DNA from: Paracoccus thiocyanatus
Lineage (GTDB): Bacteria; Pseudomonadota; Alphaproteobacteria; Rhodobacterales; Rhodobacteraceae
Length of the DNA stretch: 36,389 nucleotides
Reading direction: 5' to 3'
Assembly: GCF_900156255.1 (NCBI RefSeq)
Contig: NZ_FTMK01000027.1
Span: forward strand, 1-36,389
The notes under the pieces were generated by a model. That model did no database searches. It worked only from the letters and a program-made list of their open reading frames with translations, and was not told the DNA's origin. A program made the translations under genes and the position numbers. This document shows positions 1-7,373 of the stretch, one piece after another (the first letter of the stretch is position 1; every line of letters starts with the position of its first letter).

Positions 1-330
1 GTTCGAGGCTCTGGCGGAGAGATCCCCCGACAGTCTCCTCCTGATCGACTCCTCGATCATCCGGGCCCACCAGCAGGCCGCCACGGGTAAAAAGGGGGTC
101 CGGATCACGCCCTTGGCCGTTCTCGTGGCGGATTGAGCACGAAGATCAATGCGATGGTGGACGGTCGCGGCCTGCCGGTGGCGATCACGCTCTCTGCCGG
201 GCAGGCGTCCGACAAGGCGGCGGTCGAGGAGCTTCTGGCGACGCATCCTCGACCCGGCGATGTGGTGGCCGATCGCGGCTACGATGCCCGCGCCGTGCTC
301 GACCTGATCGCGGCGCGCGGCGGACGCGGC
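1..330 (+). mobile_element. IS5-family (IS427-like) transposase, internal fragment
   Basis: This is the middle of a two-frame DDE transposase, cut by the window edge on the left and by a deletion or insertion junction near 322-332 on the right. The first frame (from base 2) reads LLIDSSIIRAHQQAATGKKG, including the first catalytic Asp region, and stops at 128-130. The -1 frame continues as DHALGRSRGGLSTKINAM, then VVADRGYDA with the second catalytic Asp, and ends at DLIAARGG. The third catalytic residue (Glu) and the right terminal repeat are missing. The frame change is normal for IS427-group elements, which make transposase by frameshifting, so it need not be a mutation. The fragment runs straight into a reversed PRC-barrel gene. 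The element is inactive as seen here. Confidence 0.85.
88..98 (+). other. Possible -1 ribosomal frameshift site of the IS5-like transposase
   Basis: The sequence TAAAAAGGGGG lies where the two transposase frames must join. Shifting -1 on the AAA AAG codons (89-94) joins ...ATGKK to GPDHALGRSRGG, which restores the conserved family order. It is not a perfect X-XXY-YYZ heptamer, because the first base is T. The shift site is therefore inferred from where protein similarity changes frame. Confidence 0.45.
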
Positions 331-448
331 CATGCACATGCGAGACCTCGCCGATCTTCTCGTCGCCGGGTCCATAGACGGTGGCGCCGACCAGCGTCGA
401 CTCGGTCAGTTCCTGTTCGGTCAAACGGGTATGGGTGCTGTGATCCAT
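331..448 (-). pseudogene. PRC-barrel domain protein, truncated by the IS junction
   Basis: The gene starts at ATG 446-448 with a clear AGGAGG at 456-461, 7 bases upstream. It encodes an N-terminal tail MDHSTHTRLTEQELTEST followed by the start of a PRC-barrel: LVGATVYGPGDEKIGEVSHV. Similarity ends at the HVHG around 331, where IS5-like sequence begins, so the second half of the barrel (the IDVGGFLG part) is lost. No signal peptide is visible, so the intact form was probably cytoplasmic, unlike its divergent neighbour. The promoter and ribosome site look intact, so a short fusion peptide could still be made. PRC-barrel proteins of this type are often stress-induced and their molecular role is unclear. 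Confidence 0.75.
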
Positions 449-488
449 TGCGGGACCTCCTGTGCTTGTTGCTATGGAAGGCTGTCTC

Positions 489-513
489 AACCGCCCACCG
501 GCCGGTCTGTTCC
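489..513 (-). promoter_or_regulatory. EcfG-type promoter for the truncated PRC gene
   Basis: On the minus strand GGAAC (513-509) is followed after exactly 16 bases by GGTT (492-489). The general-stress sigma EcfG consensus is GGAAC-N16/17-CGTT, so one base differs. Transcription would begin near 480, about 30 bases before the start codon at 448. The site faces a similar one for the divergent PRC gene. Confidence 0.5.
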
Positions 514-539
514 ATAACGCCGCCGTGAAGCCCGGATCG

Positions 540-564
540 GGAACATTTCCCGCCCCGGCTGGTT
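540..564 (+). promoter_or_regulatory. EcfG-type promoter for the PRC-barrel repeat protein
   Basis: GGAAC (540-544), 16 bases, then GGTT (561-564). This has the same architecture and the same C-to-G variant in the -10 element as the divergent site at 489-513. Transcription would start near 571, about 34 bases before the ATG at 605. Confidence 0.5.
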
Positions 565-604
565 CCACCGCCCTGCACATCCCTGATACAGAGGAGGAGA
601 AAAG

Positions 605-1756
605 ATGAGACATCTGTTCGCCACGACCGCCCTTGCCGTCATTCTCAGCATGGGGGTCGCCCAGGCCCAGGATACCAGCAGCCAGCCCGCGGCCACGACC
701 ACAACCACGGGCCAGGACGCGACCCAGCCGATGCCCGCCATCACCCCGCCCGAAGGCTATGTCGAAGGCGATGTGGTGCTGACCACCGACAATTTGCAAG
801 GTGCCTCGGTCTATGATGCCAGCGGCGACGAGATCGGCGAGGTGCATGGCCTTGTCTTTGCCAACGGATCAAGCTCGCTGGGTGGCGCTGCGGGCAGCAC
901 CGCGCCTGCGGCCGGGATGAGCGATCCCGCCACGACCAGCACGACCGGGATGGAGACCGGGACGGCCAGCGACACCGCCATGACCGGGACCGACACGGCT
1001 GCGACTGACACGGCGGCCACCGGGACCGACAGCGCCACCACCGGCGCGGACATGACGGGCAGCACCAGCACGACCGACACCGCGACGGGTGCAGCAGGCA
1101 CCGACGCGACTGCGACCGACACGGCGACCACCGGGACCGACAGCGCCACCACCGGCGCGGACATGACGGGTAGCACCGGCGCGACCGACACCGCGACAGG
1201 TGCAACAGGCACCGACACGTCCGCAACCGACAGCAGCGCGACCACCGACATGGCCGCCGATACCGGAACCGACACCGCCCCCGACGCGACCGAGGATGCC
1301 ACCAACACGGTCGATAGCGGCACGGCCAGCCCCGAGGCATCGGCCCCCGGCATGGACACGGATTCCGCCAATGTCGCCAGCGGCACCGACCAGGGCGACA
1401 GCGACCGCGTCGAGCCTGCCGGCTCGGATACCGCGGCCACCACACCGGCGATGACGCCCTCGGGCCAGACCGAGACGACGCCCGCGAGCCCTGACGCGAC
1501 CACGGGCACCGCCGCCACCGCCGATGCCCCGGCCGGCGGCCAGACCCAGGCCATGGACTCGGCCGAGATCAGCCACGCCATCATCGACGTCGGCGGCTTC
1601 CTTGGCATGGGTGAGCATCGCGTCGCGGTGCCGGTGGGCGATCTCGTCGTCTATCAAAAGGACGACGATATCCGCATCTACCTGCCCTGGACGCGCGAGC
1701 AGCTAGAGGCGCTTCCCGAATTCGACGAGGACGCGGCCGCCACCACCATGCAGTAA
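605..1756 (+). CDS. Secreted PRC-barrel protein with a Thr/Ala/Asp-rich repeat insert
   Basis: The product has 383 residues. It starts at ATG 605 behind GAGGAGA (591-597). Residues 1-22 form a signal peptide ending VAQAQ, so the protein is probably periplasmic. A PRC-barrel begins at about residue 55 (VLTTDNLQGASVYDASGDEI) and breaks off after GLVFANG near residue 92. It resumes only near residue 320 with IIDVGGFLGMGEHRVAVPVG and ends with YLPWTREQLEALPEF. The roughly 225 residues between are almost all Thr, Ala, Asp, Gly and Ser, with a 37-residue tandem repeat. The two halves together make one normal barrel, so the low-complexity block is an expanded loop within the fold. Function is unknown; related proteins are commonly stress-associated. 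Confidence 0.85.
   Translation: MRHLFATTALAVILSMGVAQAQDTSSQPAATTTTTGQDATQPMPAITPPEGYVEGDVVLTTDNLQGASVYDASGDEIGEVHGLVFANGSSSLGGAAGSTAPAAGMSDPATTSTTGMETGTASDTAMTGTDTAATDTAATGTDSATTGADMTGSTSTTDTATGAAGTDATATDTATTGTDSATTGADMTGSTGATDTATGATGTDTSATDSSATTDMAADTGTDTAPDATEDATNTVDSGTASPEASAPGMDTDSANVASGTDQGDSDRVEPAGSDTAATTPAMTPSGQTETTPASPDATTGTAATADAPAGGQTQAMDSAEISHAIIDVGGFLGMGEHRVAVPVGDLVVYQKDDDIRIYLPWTREQLEALPEFDEDAAATTMQ
1001..1260 (+). repeat. Tandem 111-bp repeat inside the PRC-barrel gene
   Basis: Two nearly identical 111-base units lie at 1001-1111 and 1112-1222, followed by a decaying third copy to about 1260. Each unit encodes 37 residues, including GTDSATTGADMTGST. The length is a multiple of three, so gain or loss of a unit keeps the frame. 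Shorter Thr/Asp motifs continue on both sides. Confidence 0.85.
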
Positions 1757-1777
1757 CCGCCCAATCCCGCAAAATAC

Positions 1778-1803
1778 GGCCCCCGGTCCAAGCGCCGGGG
1801 GCC
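1778..1803 (+). terminator. GC-rich hairpin after the PRC-barrel gene
   Basis: GGCCCCCGG (1778-1786) and CCGGGGGCC (1795-1803) form a perfect 9-bp stem with an 8-base loop, 21 bases after the PRC stop codon. There is no T run after it, so termination is likely but not certain. Confidence 0.5.
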
Positions 1804-1828
1804 GGCTGCGGTGCGCGCGACAGATGCC

Positions 1829-2338
1829 ATGTCCAGACAGATGCCCATTCCCCCGCTTCGTGACGACGGCCTGCAAATCGACGAGGATCGCGGGTTCCAG
1901 GAACGCTTCTGGCGGTTGCAACGTATTGCCTGGCTGGTCTTTGGCGCCATCTGCATCCTCGCCATCCTTGGCCTGACCGGCAGCGGCGGGCCATTGCGCG
2001 GCACCAGCCTGCGCCTGGACGGCGCGCAGGTGGACCTGCCCCGCATCAGCCGCTGGGAGGCGGCGGATGAAATCTCGATCACCTTTACCGCGCCTGCCGG
2101 GCCGCCGACCCTTCGCATCGGCCCCGAATTCTTCGACAAGTTCTCGGTCGAGCGGATCCAGCCCGAGCCCCAGGCCACCAGCCTGACCGCGGCGGGCCAG
2201 GTCCTGACTTTCCCCGCGCAGGGACCGGGTCCCTACCGGGTGACGATGGATATCCGCGCCTTTCATTTCGGGCTGGCGGATTTCGACATCGCGGCCGGGG
2301 CGGACAGCCGCCGCGCCCGCATCCTGATCCTTCCCTAA
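1829..2338 (+). CDS. Single-pass membrane protein of unknown function
   Basis: I do not recognise a family. From ATG 1829 the product has 169 residues; GTG 1811 and ATG 1841 are alternative starts, and none has a strong ribosome site. A charged N-terminus is followed by one clear membrane helix (IAWLVFGAICILAILGLTG, about residues 34-52). The rest is a roughly 115-residue extracytoplasmic domain, with TLRIGPEFFDKFSVERI and a C-terminus rich in short beta-like stretches. The stop lies 12 bases before the next gene, so the two probably form an operon. Confidence 0.65.
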   Translation: MSRQMPIPPLRDDGLQIDEDRGFQERFWRLQRIAWLVFGAICILAILGLTGSGGPLRGTSLRLDGAQVDLPRISRWEAADEISITFTAPAGPPTLRIGPEFFDKFSVERIQPEPQATSLTAAGQVLTFPAQGPGPYRVTMDIRAFHFGLADFDIAAGADSRRARILILP

Positions 2339-2350
2339 AGGTGCGCCATC

Positions 2351-2803
2351 ATGGACTCGGTGATCCGCGGCATCGCGATATATCTGATCCTGCTTGCCAT
2401 GACCCGGCTGTCGGGCCGGCGCACGCTGGCGCAAACCACGCCTTTCGATTTCGTCCTGCTGCTGATCATCGCCGAGACCACGCAACAGGCGCTTCTGGGC
2501 GACGATTTCTCGATCGTGAATGCGGCGGTGCTGATGGTCACGCTGGTGACGGTCGATGTGATCCTGTCCTTCGCCAAGCTGCAATCGGCGCGGCTGGCGA
2601 CCTGGCTGGACGGCACCCCCACCGTGCTGATGAGCCGCGGCAAGCTGGACACCCATGCGTTGCGGCGCGCCCGTGTCAGCGTCACCGACATCCTGGAAGC
2701 CGCGCGGGTCCAGCACGGGCTGGCCAAGCTGGACCAGGTCGAAGCCGCGGTGCTGGAGATCAGCGGCGCGATCAGCATCATGCCCCGCAAGGAGCAGGAA
2801 TAG
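2351..2803 (+). CDS. DUF421 (YetF/YcaP-like) membrane protein
   Basis: The product has 150 residues. Membrane segments lie at about residues 5-18, 33-50 and 57-73, followed by a small cytoplasmic domain beginning at about residue 80 (ARLATWLDGTPTVLMSRGKL). The GRRTLAQTTPFDFVLLLIIA stretch and the WLDGTPTVLMSRGKL motif are typical of DUF421. AAAGG (2337-2341) lies 9 bases before the ATG. The biochemical role of the family is not settled; in spore formers related proteins affect germination. The gene sits between the unknown membrane gene and the NHEJ operon on the same strand, but a stress-type promoter lies after it, so it need not be co-regulated with ku. Confidence 0.8.
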   Translation: MDSVIRGIAIYLILLAMTRLSGRRTLAQTTPFDFVLLLIIAETTQQALLGDDFSIVNAAVLMVTLVTVDVILSFAKLQSARLATWLDGTPTVLMSRGKLDTHALRRARVSVTDILEAARVQHGLAKLDQVEAAVLEISGAISIMPRKEQE

Positions 2804-2820
2804 CGCCCGCAGGCAGGGCA

Positions 2821-2845
2821 GGAACCGGCGCCCGGCTGCGGCGTT
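2821..2845 (+). promoter_or_regulatory. EcfG-type promoter of the ku-ligD operon
   Basis: GGAAC (2821-2825), 16 bases, CGTT (2842-2845): an exact match to the alphaproteobacterial general-stress promoter. Transcription would start near 2852, about 36 bases before the GTG start of ku. Confidence 0.65.
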
Positions 2846-2887
2846 GGACCAGGACGACGCCTATCCCCAGCAGGAAGGACGCAGGAC

Positions 2888-3718
2888 GTGGCACCACGGG
2901 CGCTTTGGAAAGGCGTGCTCAAGATCGCCGAGCTTGGCTGCCCGGTGGCGCTGCACGCCGCCGCCTCGACATCAGAGCGGATCGCCTTTCACACGCTCAA
3001 CCGCGCCACCGGCAACCGGGTCCGGCGGCAATTCGTCGACAGCGCCACCGAAAAGCCGGTGGAGAAGGACGACCAGGTCAAGGGCTACGACATCGGCGAA
3101 GGCGACTATATCATCCTGGAGCCCGAAGAGATCGCCGCGGCCGTCCCCGAAAGCGACAAGACCCTGTCGGTGGCCGCCTTCATCGCCTGCAAGGATGTGG
3201 ATGACGTCTATTTTGACCGGCCCTATTACCTGACCCCGGCGGATCGCACCGGCGAGGAAGCCTTTGCCCTGATCCGCGAGGGCATGCAGCGCAAGCAGGC
3301 GGCCGCGCTGGCCCAGGCGGTTCTGTTCCGGCGCCTGCGCACGGTGCTGATCCGCCCCCACGGGCCGGGCATGATCGCCAGCACGCTGAATTTCGATTAC
3401 GAGGTGCGCTCGGCCACCGAGGCGTTTCGCGACATCTCGGACATGAAGGTCAAGGGCGAGATGCTGGATCTGGCCAAGCATATCATCGACACGAAAAAGG
3501 GCGAATTCGACGTCGCAGCCTTTGACGACCGCTACGAGGCCGCGCTGGCCGACCTGGTCAAGGCCAAGCTGGAAGGCCGTCGCATCGTTCCCAGAAAGCC
3601 GCAGAAGCGCGAGAATGTCGTGGACCTGATGGCGGCCTTGCGCGAAAGCGCCGGGCTGGCCGCCAAGAAGCCCGCGCCGCGCCGCAAGGCCGCCGCCCCG
3701 CGGCGCAAAAGCGGCTGA
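2888..3718 (+). CDS. ku: Ku DNA end-binding protein (first copy)
   Basis: The product has 276 residues, the usual length for bacterial Ku. Ku forms a ring on broken double-stranded DNA ends and recruits LigD for end joining. The core begins LWKGVLKIAELGCPVALHAA, then FHTLNRATGNRVRRQFVDS, the DQVKGYDIGEGDYIILEPEE block and FDRPYYLTPADRTGEEAFAL, all typical of the Ku beta-barrel. The C-terminus (from about residue 255) is a basic Lys/Arg/Pro/Ala tail, as in Ku proteins whose tail binds internal DNA. The start is GTG 2888, with AAGGA 8 bases upstream. ligD follows after three bases. A second Ku is encoded convergently at 6283-7095, so a heteromeric Ku is possible. Confidence 0.95.
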   Translation: MAPRALWKGVLKIAELGCPVALHAAASTSERIAFHTLNRATGNRVRRQFVDSATEKPVEKDDQVKGYDIGEGDYIILEPEEIAAAVPESDKTLSVAAFIACKDVDDVYFDRPYYLTPADRTGEEAFALIREGMQRKQAAALAQAVLFRRLRTVLIRPHGPGMIASTLNFDYEVRSATEAFRDISDMKVKGEMLDLAKHIIDTKKGEFDVAAFDDRYEAALADLVKAKLEGRRIVPRKPQKRENVVDLMAALRESAGLAAKKPAPRRKAAAPRRKSG

Positions 3719-3721
3719 GCC

Positions 3722-6286
3722 ATGGCGCTGGAAACCTATCGCAAGAAGCGCGACTTTTCCGCCACCCCCGAACCCAAGGGCGGCAAGCTGCGCAAGGGCG
3801 GCCATGCCTTTGTCATCCAGAAACATGCAGCGACGCGGCTGCATTACGATTTCCGCCTGGAACTCGACGGGGTGCTGAAAAGCTGGGCGGTGGCAAAGGG
3901 GCCAAGCCTGGTGCCCGGCGAAAAGCGCCTGGCCGTGCATGTCGAGGATCATCCGCTGGAATATGGCGATTTCGAAGGCACCATTCCCAAGGGCGAATAT
4001 GGCGGCGGCACGGTGATCCTGTGGGACCGCGGCACCTGGACGCCGACCGACGATCCGCAGAAAGCCTATGCCAAGGGGCATATGGAATTCACCCTGCACG
4101 GCGAAAAGCTGGCCGGGCGCTGGCATTTGGTGCGCATGCGCGGCAAGCCGCGCGAAAAGCGCGAAAACTGGCTGCTGATCAAGGGCGAGGACGATTTCGC
4201 CCGCCCCGAGGACGCGCCCGACATCCTGGAAGAACGCCCGGAATCGGTCAAGACCGGCCGCCAGATCGCCGATGTCGCCGGAGAGGAGCCGGGCTGGTCC
4301 TCGAAAACCGGGCGCATCCGCAAGCCGGCCAGCCGCGCCCGAAAGCCGGCAAAGCCGCCGCCCGATGCTGCGCCCGATCCTGCGGCCCCCGCCGATGCGC
4401 CCGATCCCGCGGCGCTGAAGGGGGCGCGCAAGGCAAAGATGCCCGATTTCGTCGAGCCGATGCTGGCCACGCTGGTTTCGACCGCGCCGCAGGGCGAACG
4501 CTGGCTGCACGAGATCAAGTTCGACGGCTACCGGCTGCAAGCCCGGATCGAGGCGGGGCGGGTCAAGCTGCTGACCCGCAGCGGCCTGGACTGGACATCG
4601 CGGTTCGGCAAGCAGGTGCCCGCCGCCCTGCGCGACCTGCCGGTGGGATCGGCGATCCTGGACGGCGAGATGGTGGTCGAGACCGATACCGGCGCGTCGG
4701 ATTTCTCGGCGCTGCAAGCCGATCTCAGCGCCGGCCGCGCCGATCGCTTTGTCTTTTATGGCTTCGACCTGATGTATCTGGACGGCCAGGACCTGCGGGC
4801 CGCACCGCTGGCCGGGCGCAAGGCGCTTTTGGCGCAGCTTCTGCCCCAGGACGCCGGCATCCTGCGCCTGAGCAGCCATTTCGACGAAAGCGGCGCCATG
4901 GTGCTGCGCCACGCCTGCCGGCTAAGCCTGGAGGGGATCGTCTCAAAACTGCGCGACGCGCCCTATCGCGCCGGCCGCGGCAAAAGCTGGGTCAAGTCGA
5001 AATGCTCGGCCCGGCAGGAATTCGTCGTGGCGGGCTATGTGCCCTCGTCGGTGTCGCGCCGCGCCATTGGCTCGCTGGTCCTGGGCGTCTACGAAGATGG
5101 CGGCTTGCAGCCGGTGGGCCGGGTCGGAACCGGCTTTTCCGCCGCCGTGGCCGAGGATCTGTTCGCCCGGCTGGAGCGCCTGCGCGTCCCCGAAAGCCCC
5201 TTTGCCCGGCGCCTGACCGCCGAGGAGGCGCGCCAGGCCCGCTTCGTGCGCCCCGAACTGGTGGCCGAGGTCGAGTTCCGCGCCTGGACCGCGGACGGCC
5301 ATCTGCGCCATGCCGCCTTTCGCGGCCTGCGCGAGGACAAGCCGGCCCGCGACATCGTGCGCGAGGCCGCAAGCCCCGCGGCCAAGCCTGCCCCCGCGCA
5401 GCGCCGCAGGGTGCGCCTAACCCATCCCGACCGGCTTTACTGGCCCGAACAGGGGGTCACGAAAGAGGGGCTTGCCGATTATTATGCCGAGGTCTGGCGC
5501 CATATCGCGCCCTGGATCACCGGCCGGCCGCTGGCGCTGCTGCGCGCGCCCGGCGGCATCACCGGCGACACCTTTTTCCAGAAACACGCCTGGAAGGGGC
5601 TGCCTTCGGCCATCACCCTGGTCCATGACCCCAAGGACCCGGCGGGAGAGCCGCTGATCAGCATCAGCGATCTGGACGGGCTGATGGCGCTGGTGCAGTC
5701 GGCGGCGCTGGAAATCCACCCCTGGGGCGCAAGCTGCGCCGATTGGGAACGGCCGGACCTGATCGTCATGGATCTGGACCCCGGCGAGGGGGTGGCCTGG
5801 CCCGCCGTCATCGCCGCCGCCGAGGAAACGCGCCGCCGGCTTGAGGACCAGGGGCTTGCCGCCTTTGTCAAGACTTCGGGCGGCAAGGGGCTGCATGTGG
5901 TGGCGCCGCTGAAGCCGCAGGCGGATTGGCCGGCGGTCAAGGGCTTTGCCAAGGCGATGGCCGATGCCATGGCCGGGGACGATCCGGGCCGCTATGTCTC
6001 GACCATCGGCAAGGCCAGGCGGCAGGGCAAGATCCTGATCGACTATTTGCGCAACCAGCGCGGCGCCACCGCCGTCGCCGCCTATTCCACCCGCGCCCGC
6101 CCCGGCGCGGCCGTGTCGGCCCCGCTGCGCTGGGACGAGCTTGACACCGGCATCGGACCGGCCTGGTTCACGGTGGAAAACATGCCGACACGGCTGGCGA
6201 CGCTGAGCGCGGACCCCTGGGACGGCTTCCGGGCCGCCGCCGCACCGTTGGAGCCACCGCGCGCCCGGCGCCGCAAGGCCGGCTAG
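3722..6286 (+). CDS. ligD: LigD, multifunctional ATP-dependent NHEJ DNA ligase
   Basis: The product has 854 residues with the domain order phosphoesterase, ligase, polymerase. The 3'-phosphoesterase domain (about 1-190) has the H-x-D site in RLHYDFRLELDG (His41, Asp43) and the GTIPKGEYGGGTV stretch. A Pro/Ala-rich linker (about 195-240) precedes the ligase domain (about 240-540), whose adenylated lysine is Lys266 in EIKFDGYR and which contains SLEGIVSKL. The polymerase/primase domain (about 560-854) has the metal-binding pair Asp684 and Asp686 in MDLDPGEG and SGGKGLHVV. With Ku it trims, fills and seals double-strand breaks. The gene begins three bases after ku. Its TAG stop (6284-6286) shares the palindromic CTAG with the stop of the convergent second ku. 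Confidence 0.97.
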   Translation: MALETYRKKRDFSATPEPKGGKLRKGGHAFVIQKHAATRLHYDFRLELDGVLKSWAVAKGPSLVPGEKRLAVHVEDHPLEYGDFEGTIPKGEYGGGTVILWDRGTWTPTDDPQKAYAKGHMEFTLHGEKLAGRWHLVRMRGKPREKRENWLLIKGEDDFARPEDAPDILEERPESVKTGRQIADVAGEEPGWSSKTGRIRKPASRARKPAKPPPDAAPDPAAPADAPDPAALKGARKAKMPDFVEPMLATLVSTAPQGERWLHEIKFDGYRLQARIEAGRVKLLTRSGLDWTSRFGKQVPAALRDLPVGSAILDGEMVVETDTGASDFSALQADLSAGRADRFVFYGFDLMYLDGQDLRAAPLAGRKALLAQLLPQDAGILRLSSHFDESGAMVLRHACRLSLEGIVSKLRDAPYRAGRGKSWVKSKCSARQEFVVAGYVPSSVSRRAIGSLVLGVYEDGGLQPVGRVGTGFSAAVAEDLFARLERLRVPESPFARRLTAEEARQARFVRPELVAEVEFRAWTADGHLRHAAFRGLREDKPARDIVREAASPAAKPAPAQRRRVRLTHPDRLYWPEQGVTKEGLADYYAEVWRHIAPWITGRPLALLRAPGGITGDTFFQKHAWKGLPSAITLVHDPKDPAGEPLISISDLDGLMALVQSAALEIHPWGASCADWERPDLIVMDLDPGEGVAWPAVIAAAEETRRRLEDQGLAAFVKTSGGKGLHVVAPLKPQADWPAVKGFAKAMADAMAGDDPGRYVSTIGKARRQGKILIDYLRNQRGATAVAAYSTRARPGAAVSAPLRWDELDTGIGPAWFTVENMPTRLATLSADPWDGFRAAAAPLEPPRARRRKAG

Positions 6287-7095
6287 CGCCGCTTGGGCTT
6301 GCTTTCGGCGGCGATGCTTTTCTTCAGCGCCTCCATGATGTTGACGACATTGCCCGAAGCCGCGGGCTCTTCGGCCTTGGCTTTGGTCTTGGCCGGGCGC
6401 TTGCGGCCGCGCTTCTTGGCGGCGATGATGTCCAGCAGCCGGTCCTGAACCGGATCGCCGACCATGGCGGGATCCCAGGCGGTGCTGCGTTCGTCGATCA
6501 GCCGCGTCACCAGCTTGAGCAGCCGGTTGTCCACCGGCTCTTGCTCGATCTGGGCGAAATAGTCGCCCTGGGGGCGGACCTCGTCGCCATAGCGCAGGGT
6601 CCAGACCACGATGCCCCGTCCCCGCGGCTCTAGCATCACGGCGCGTTCGCGGCGATAAAGCACCAGCCGCGAGATGCCGACCGTATCGGTCGCCGCCATG
6701 GCGTCGCGGATGACGCAGAACGCCTCTTCGCCGATAGGATCGTCGGGCGTCAGGTAATGCGGCTTGTCAAGCCAGATCCAGCCGATCGAATCCGCGGGCA
6801 CGAACATGTCGATGTCGATGGTCCGGGTGCTTTCCAGCGCCACCGCCTCGATCTCGTCATCCTCCAGGATGACATGCTCGTCTTCGCCCCTGGGATAGCC
6901 CTTGACCTCGTCATCCTCGGCCACGGGCTTGCCGGTCTGGGCATCGACATAGCGGCTGACCACGCGGTTGCCGGTGCGGGCGTTCAGCGTATGAAAGCGC
7001 AGCTTCTCGCCCTCGCTGGTCGCGGGCATCATCGCCACCGGGCAGGTGACGAGCGACAGCTTGAGATAGCCCTTCCAGAAGGACCGCGGCGCCAT
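6283..7095 (-). CDS. ku: Ku DNA end-binding protein (second copy)
   Basis: The product has 270 residues, is clearly paralogous to the first Ku and starts in the same way (MAPRSFWKGYLKLSLVTCPV). It then has FHTLNARTGNRVVSRYVDAQ, EVKGYPRGEDEHVILEDDEI and LDKPHYLTPDDPIGEEAF. The C-terminal part (about 220-270) is Lys/Arg-rich and contains GNVVNIMEALKKS, ending SKPKRR. The two Ku proteins differ throughout, so this is an old duplication or a separate lineage and not a recent copy. The ATG at 7095 overlaps the TGA of the upstream small gene (TGATG), implying translational coupling. Its end meets ligD tail to tail with no room for a terminator. Confidence 0.95.
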   Translation of the reverse strand: MAPRSFWKGYLKLSLVTCPVAMMPATSEGEKLRFHTLNARTGNRVVSRYVDAQTGKPVAEDDEVKGYPRGEDEHVILEDDEIEAVALESTRTIDIDMFVPADSIGWIWLDKPHYLTPDDPIGEEAFCVIRDAMAATDTVGISRLVLYRRERAVMLEPRGRGIVVWTLRYGDEVRPQGDYFAQIEQEPVDNRLLKLVTRLIDERSTAWDPAMVGDPVQDRLLDIIAAKKRGRKRPAKTKAKAEEPAASGNVVNIMEALKKSIAAESKPKRR

Positions 7096-7373
7096 CAGGG
7101 CTCGTCGCGCACCGGCGCGTCGTCCGACGCCTCATCCGGCAGGTCGCCCGCATCCGCGTCCGATTGGCTGGCGATGTTGTCCTGGTGCTGCTGGGTCTGC
7201 ACATGCCGACTGTCCAGCCCGCGCTGGCCGGAATGGCGCGCGGTGTCGCGATTGGACAGGACCATGTTCTCGGGCAGGTTCTCGGCCGTGTCGGGCGCCA
7301 TCCCGCCCGTGCCGTCGCCCTTGCCCTGATCCTGCTGGCCGGGCCCGAATTTCTTGCGGCTTGCATGGGCCAT
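7095..7373 (-). CDS. Small hydrophilic protein coupled to the second Ku
   Basis: The product has 92 residues from ATG 7373, chosen because GGAG lies a few bases upstream. A longer in-frame start at 7403 has no ribosome site. The protein begins MAHASRKKFGPGQQDQGKGD and is rich in Asp, Gln, Gly, Ser and Asn, with almost no hydrophobic residues apart from the central ENLPENMVLSNRD. It is probably disordered in solution. I do not recognise a named family. Its stop overlaps the start of ku (TGATG) and a stress-type promoter lies in front, so it is the first gene of the leftward arm of the NHEJ island. A role in end joining or desiccation and stress survival is a guess from position only. Confidence 0.75.
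   Translation of the reverse strand: MAHASRKKFGPGQQDQGKGDGTGGMAPDTAENLPENMVLSNRDTARHSGQRGLDSRHVQTQQHQDNIASQSDADAGDLPDEASDDAPVRDEP

Noticed and set aside
88..130. Transposase frame change read as an inactivating mutation
   Set aside because: IS427-group elements normally encode transposase in two frames joined by -1 frameshifting, and the joined reading restores the conserved DHALGRSRGG.
1001..1260. CRISPR-like array
   Set aside because: The units are 111 bases, contiguous without spacers, and in frame with the protein; this is a coding tandem repeat.
811..1608. Val/Ala/Ser-rich minus-strand frame opposite the PRC repeat
   Set aside because: Its repeats are only the reverse complement of the Thr/Ala/Asp codons; no start signal. 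The plus-strand protein has a signal peptide and two recognisable domain halves.
1880..1925. GGAAC near 1897 followed by CGTA as another EcfG-type promoter
   Set aside because: The -10 does not match, and the site lies inside the unknown membrane protein gene.
2972..4912. A 646-codon open frame on the minus strand opposite ku and ligD
   Set aside because: It lies entirely opposite two clearly identified genes, has no ribosome site and an Arg/Gly/Ala/Gln-rich composition typical of antisense frames in GC-rich DNA.
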